From Streptomyces viridochromogenes (GTDB taxonomy: Bacteria > Actinomycetota > Actinomycetes > Streptomycetales > Streptomycetaceae), in assembly GCF_001270495.1 (NCBI RefSeq), contig NZ_LGUR01000269.1, forward strand, positions 1-27,342: 27,342 nt of DNA. The letters run 5' to 3'. Within the stretch, counting starts at the first letter, position 1, and the number at the start of each line of letters is the position of its first letter. A program made the translations under genes and the position numbers. The notes beneath the pieces were generated by a model. That model saw only the letters and a program-made list of their open reading frames with translations, was not told the origin of the DNA and did not search any database. Positions 24,919 through 27,342 of this stretch are shown here, one piece after another.

Positions 24919-25862
24919 GCGTCCGCCACCACCTTGCGGTGCCTGAGTTCCGCCTCCCGCCGGGCGATCGCCTCCCAGCGGGGTGGCCGCGGGATACCCG
25001 GCCCCGGCAGCAGGCGGGGAGTCATGGCCTGACTGCCGGGAGACTGTGTGCGGTCGCCGTCTCCGAGGGCGGCCAGCTCCTGCTCGACCTGGGCTGCGTC
25101 CTTCTCCTCCGCCATGCCGATCGGGCCCTGCATCCGGCCGTTCAGGAACTGCCGTACGACAGGCTCGTCGCTGGTCAGCAGCTCCTCGCGGGGCCCGAAC
25201 ATGACCAGCTCGCGGCGGAACAGCAGCCCGATGTTGTCCGGGACCTGGCGGGCCGAGGCGATGTCGTGCGTGACGATGAGGAAGGTCGCGTCGATCTGGG
25301 CGTTGAGGTCGACGATGAGCTGGTTGAGGTAGGCGACGCGGACCGGGTCGAGGCCCGAGTCGGGCTCGTCGAAGAGGATGATCTCGGGGTCGAGGACGAG
25401 GGCCCGGGCCAGTCCCGCCCGCTTCCGCATCCCGCCGGAGATCTCGCCGGGCAGCTTCCCCTCGGCGCCGATCAGCCCGACCATGTCCATCTTCTCCAGC
25501 ACGATGCGCCGGATCTCGCTCTCGGACTTACGGGTGTGCTCGCGCAGCGGGAAGGCGATGTTGTCGTAGAGGTTCATCGAGCCGAACAGCGCGCCGTCCT
25601 GGAACAGCACCCCGAAGAGCTTGCGCACCTCGTAGAGGTCGTGCTCGCGGAGCCGGGTGATGTCCCGGCCCTGGATCGTGATCGAGCCCCGCTCCGGCTT
25701 CAGCAGTCCGACGAGCGTCTTGAGGAACACCGACTTGCCCGTGCCCGAGGGCCCGAGCATGACCGAGACCTCCCCGGCGGGCAGCGTCAGCGAGACGTCC
25801 TGCCAGATGACCTGGTGACCGAAGGACTTGGTCAGCCCTTCCACGCAGATCTCGACACCCAT
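24915..25862 (-). CDS. MCE-system ABC ATPase (MceG/Mkl type)
   Basis: This 315-residue ATPase powers the Mce lipid transporter. It has Walker A GPSGTGKS (about 37-44), signature ISGGMRKR (about 140-147), Walker B IILFDEPDSGLD (about 160-171) and the switch VTHD (about 194-197). About 70 extra residues after the core form a charged, Pro-rich tail, as in mycobacterial MceG. In mycobacteria the ATPase gene lies apart from mce loci; here it opens the operon, as is usual in Streptomyces. I chose the ATG at 25862, which has GGAAGGG about 9 nt upstream, over a GTG at 25871. Confidence 0.94.
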   Translation of the reverse strand: MGVEICVEGLTKSFGHQVIWQDVSLTLPAGEVSVMLGPSGTGKSVFLKTLVGLLKPERGSITIQGRDITRLREHDLYEVRKLFGVLFQDGALFGSMNLYDNIAFPLREHTRKSESEIRRIVLEKMDMVGLIGAEGKLPGEISGGMRKRAGLARALVLDPEIILFDEPDSGLDPVRVAYLNQLIVDLNAQIDATFLIVTHDIASARQVPDNIGLLFRRELVMFGPREELLTSDEPVVRQFLNGRMQGPIGMAEEKDAAQVEQELAALGDGDRTQSPGSQAMTPRLLPGPGIPRPPRWEAIARREAELRHRKVVADA

Positions 25863-25958
25863 CCGGTCCACCCTTCCGCCCGTGGAGCAGCTCCAGCAGC
25901 TCTGACATCTGCTCTACGGGGAGGGGAGGGGCGTCCGTCGCCGGGGTGGCGATTTTTT

Positions 25959-27029
25959 TTACGGCAGTGAGGTCGACGTCGGGAGGGGGAGCGCGGCGGA
26001 CGGCACTTCGGCCGGCACGCCGGAGGAATCGACCGGCAGGTCAGGGGCCGCGGGCAGGTCAGGGACCTCGGGCAGTTCCGGGACCTCGGGCACCGGCGGA
26101 ACCTCCGGCGCGGACAGCACCGGCAGCGGGGACACCGGGACCGTCGGCACCGCCACTTCCGGTACCGCTACTTCTGGCACCGCCACTTCCGGCAGCGTCG
26201 GAACGGACAGCGGCCGGAACGATTCCGCCGACGGCGACCCGGCCGTCTTCCCTTCGGCCGGCGTGGCCGGAGGCCGGTTCCCCTGCGGAGTACTGCCCTC
26301 GGCACTGCCCTCCGGCCGCAACTCCTCCACCCCCGGCGAGGCGGCGGCGGGCCGCGGAGCCGTACCGCTCCCACCCCCACCTCCGCCCCCGTCGAGCGCG
26401 TACGGCAGCACGAACCCCGCGACCGCCAGGGTCGCCGCCGTCGAAGCCACCCCCACGGCCTGCACCTTGCCGGCCCCGCGCGGCCGCCCCCACCCGATCA
26501 GGAACAGCGCGAACCCGAGCGTCGCCGCCAGCGACTGCCGCAGCGTCCGCCGCGCCCTGGCCAGCAGCGACTCGACGGTCCGGTAGCTGAGCCCCATGTG
26601 GACGGCGACCTGGCCGACGTCGAGGTCCTCCGACTTCAGCCGCAGTGCCTCGGCCTGCCGCGCGGGCAGCTCACCACTGCGGACCGCCAGCCACTTCGCC
26701 TCGGCCCGGTCGCACACCGCCTCCTCGACGGGCACCGGACCGGGGGCGACGAGGGTCGGGCTGGTGCGCACCTCGGCCTCACGGTTGACCTGCCGGTAGC
26801 GGTCGACGCACAGCCGCATCGTGACCGTCGTCAGCCAGGCCGCCAGCCGCTCGTCGTCCAGGTCGGGGCGTTCCGCGGCGCGCAGCATCGCCTCGTGCAC
26901 CGCGTCCTCGGCGTCCTCCGCACTCATCGACCTGCGCCGAGCCACCTTGAGCAACTGCTCGCGGTGGCCCCACATACGCTGCCAGCGGTCGTCGCAGGCT
27001 TCCATCTCCGCAGGCATGTCCGTCGCCAT
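25959..27029 (-). CDS. ECF-type sigma factor with transmembrane helix and Pro/Val-repeat tail
   Basis: This 356-residue protein has a sigma-70 region 2 (about 22-82, with AEDAEDAVHEAMLRA and the WLTTVTMRLCVDRYR helix) and region 4 (about 112-167, LPARQAEALRLK and the YRTVESLLARARR helix). Unlike an ordinary ECF sigma, it continues with a hydrophobic patch (172-180), a transmembrane helix (about 190-212), a poly-Gly run, a disordered Ser/Pro/Glu region, and a repeat tail (about 275-340) of PEVAV and PEVP units that would lie outside the membrane. No separate anti-sigma gene is adjacent, so the tail may do the sensing. The ATG at 27029 follows AAGGGG. It lies 96 bp upstream of the mce ATPase gene on the same strand. 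Its stop codon sits in a run of eight T (plus strand). Confidence 0.88.
   Translation of the reverse strand: MATDMPAEMEACDDRWQRMWGHREQLLKVARRRSMSAEDAEDAVHEAMLRAAERPDLDDERLAAWLTTVTMRLCVDRYRQVNREAEVRTSPTLVAPGPVPVEEAVCDRAEAKWLAVRSGELPARQAEALRLKSEDLDVGQVAVHMGLSYRTVESLLARARRTLRQSLAATLGFALFLIGWGRPRGAGKVQAVGVASTAATLAVAGFVLPYALDGGGGGGGSGTAPRPAAASPGVEELRPEGSAEGSTPQGNRPPATPAEGKTAGSPSAESFRPLSVPTLPEVAVPEVAVPEVAVPTVPVSPLPVLSAPEVPPVPEVPELPEVPDLPAAPDLPVDSSGVPAEVPSAALPLPTSTSLP
26146..26190. repeat. 15-bp tandem repeat encoding PEVAV units
   Basis: Three near-identical 15-bp units (GGCACCGCCACTTCC and one copy with three changes) at 26146-26160, 26161-26175 and 26176-26190 encode the repeated pentapeptide in the sigma factor's tail. 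In-frame copy-number change would lengthen or shorten the tail without breaking the gene. Confidence 0.85.
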
Positions 27030-27083
27030 GAGGGCCCCTTCGCGCTCACCCACCGGGCTCGTCCCGTCCGGCGGGGGGCGACA

Positions 27084-27342
27084 TTACCGCCGAGTATCGG
27101 CGGTTGTGGAGGGGGTGGCGGTCATCGAGTCCGCGCTGTTACTGGTCAGCGGGCCGCCGCCGGACAGCAGGTCGTCGCCGGGGAGCTCGATGTCCGGTGA
27201 GGGGAGGGGGAGTTGCGGTTGCGCCGTCTGTTCGGGGCCGGTGGACGGACGGGACGGGGTGGGGGTGGTCGGCCTGGACGGTGACACCGGGGTTAAACCC
27301 GCCGCTCTTCGTCACGTGCTTGCCGTCGTCCCGGCCCACCAG
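27084..27342 (-). CDS. 3' end of an unidentified gene, apparent +1 frameshift
   Basis: Codon bias indicates coding on the minus strand running in from the right edge, but the frame changes. From 27342 to about 27292 one frame is G/C-rich at third positions and encodes GRDDGKHVTKSGGFNP. From about 27290 down to the stop at 27084 the good bias moves to the +1 frame and encodes a Pro/Ser/Thr-rich tail with DIELPGDDLLSGGG. The switch falls at a CCCC run (27289-27292): removing one C joins the frames. As the sequence stands, the first frame would end at 27139. This may be a mutation, a sequencing error, or less likely recoding. I do not recognise the family. Confidence 0.4.
27086..27104. promoter_or_regulatory. 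Perfect inverted repeat upstream of the sigma factor gene
   Basis: ACCGCCGA-GTA-TCGGCGGT is an 8-bp perfect inverted repeat around 3 nt, 57 bp upstream of the sigma factor start and at the very end of the preceding reading frame. It could be an operator for the sigma gene or a compact terminator of the upstream gene; no T-tract follows. Confidence 0.5.

Noticed and set aside
25872..25958. An ECF promoter (GGAAC-type -35) before the mce ATPase for self-controlled expression
   Set aside because: I could not find a convincing -35/-10 pair in this gap; only repeated GAGCTGCT segments are visible.
25930..25960. TCGCC-GGGGT-GGCGA followed by eight T as a plus-strand intrinsic terminator
   Set aside because: It has the right form, but no plus-strand gene ends nearby; the T run also contains the sigma gene's stop on the other strand.

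Overview
The window is high-GC actinobacterial DNA, almost certainly from a Streptomyces chromosome. The signs are strong G/C bias at third codon positions, GTG starts, the mix of gene families, and short intergenic repeats of a kind I recognise from Streptomyces. I see no tRNA, rRNA, CRISPR array, insertion sequence or prophage.

Left part (1-9.1 kb), mostly single genes. An imine-reductase-like oxidoreductase is divergent from an HxlR-type regulator, with a perfect 18-bp palindrome between them. Next come a class F sortase and, upstream of it on the same strand, a small secreted protein with a C-terminal membrane anchor that may be its substrate. A decayed phosphotransferase remnant, a secreted thermolysin-family (M4) protease, a gamma-glutamylcyclotransferase-fold protein, a NarB/NasA-type assimilatory nitrate reductase with a likely GlnR box, and a SanA/YdcF-type membrane protein follow.

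Middle part (9.1-14.8 kb), plus strand: a sirohydrochlorin chelatase-like gene whose frame runs through a dispersed repeat into the next gene, a dGTPase (dgt), an FAD/NAD(P) oxidoreductase, and DNA primase (dnaG). dgt and dnaG share a promoter layout, TGTCAGT-N9-TANNNT-N6-start codon. It matches the RecA-NDp (PafBC-type) DNA-damage promoter and predicts leaderless mRNAs.

Right part (14.8-27 kb), minus strand: one complete mce lipid-transport operon, transcribed right to left as ATPase, two YrbE permeases, MceA to MceF and two Mce-associated proteins. Seven of its junctions are 4-nt ATGA or GTGA overlaps. Just upstream, in the same direction, is an ECF-type sigma factor carrying a transmembrane helix and a long Pro/Val-repeat extracytoplasmic tail. 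MceE, the lipoprotein subunit, has a similar Pro-rich tail. I infer that the sigma factor may link envelope state to expression of this transporter; this pairing is the best candidate here for an undescribed system. The right edge holds the 3' end of an unidentified gene with an apparent +1 frameshift.
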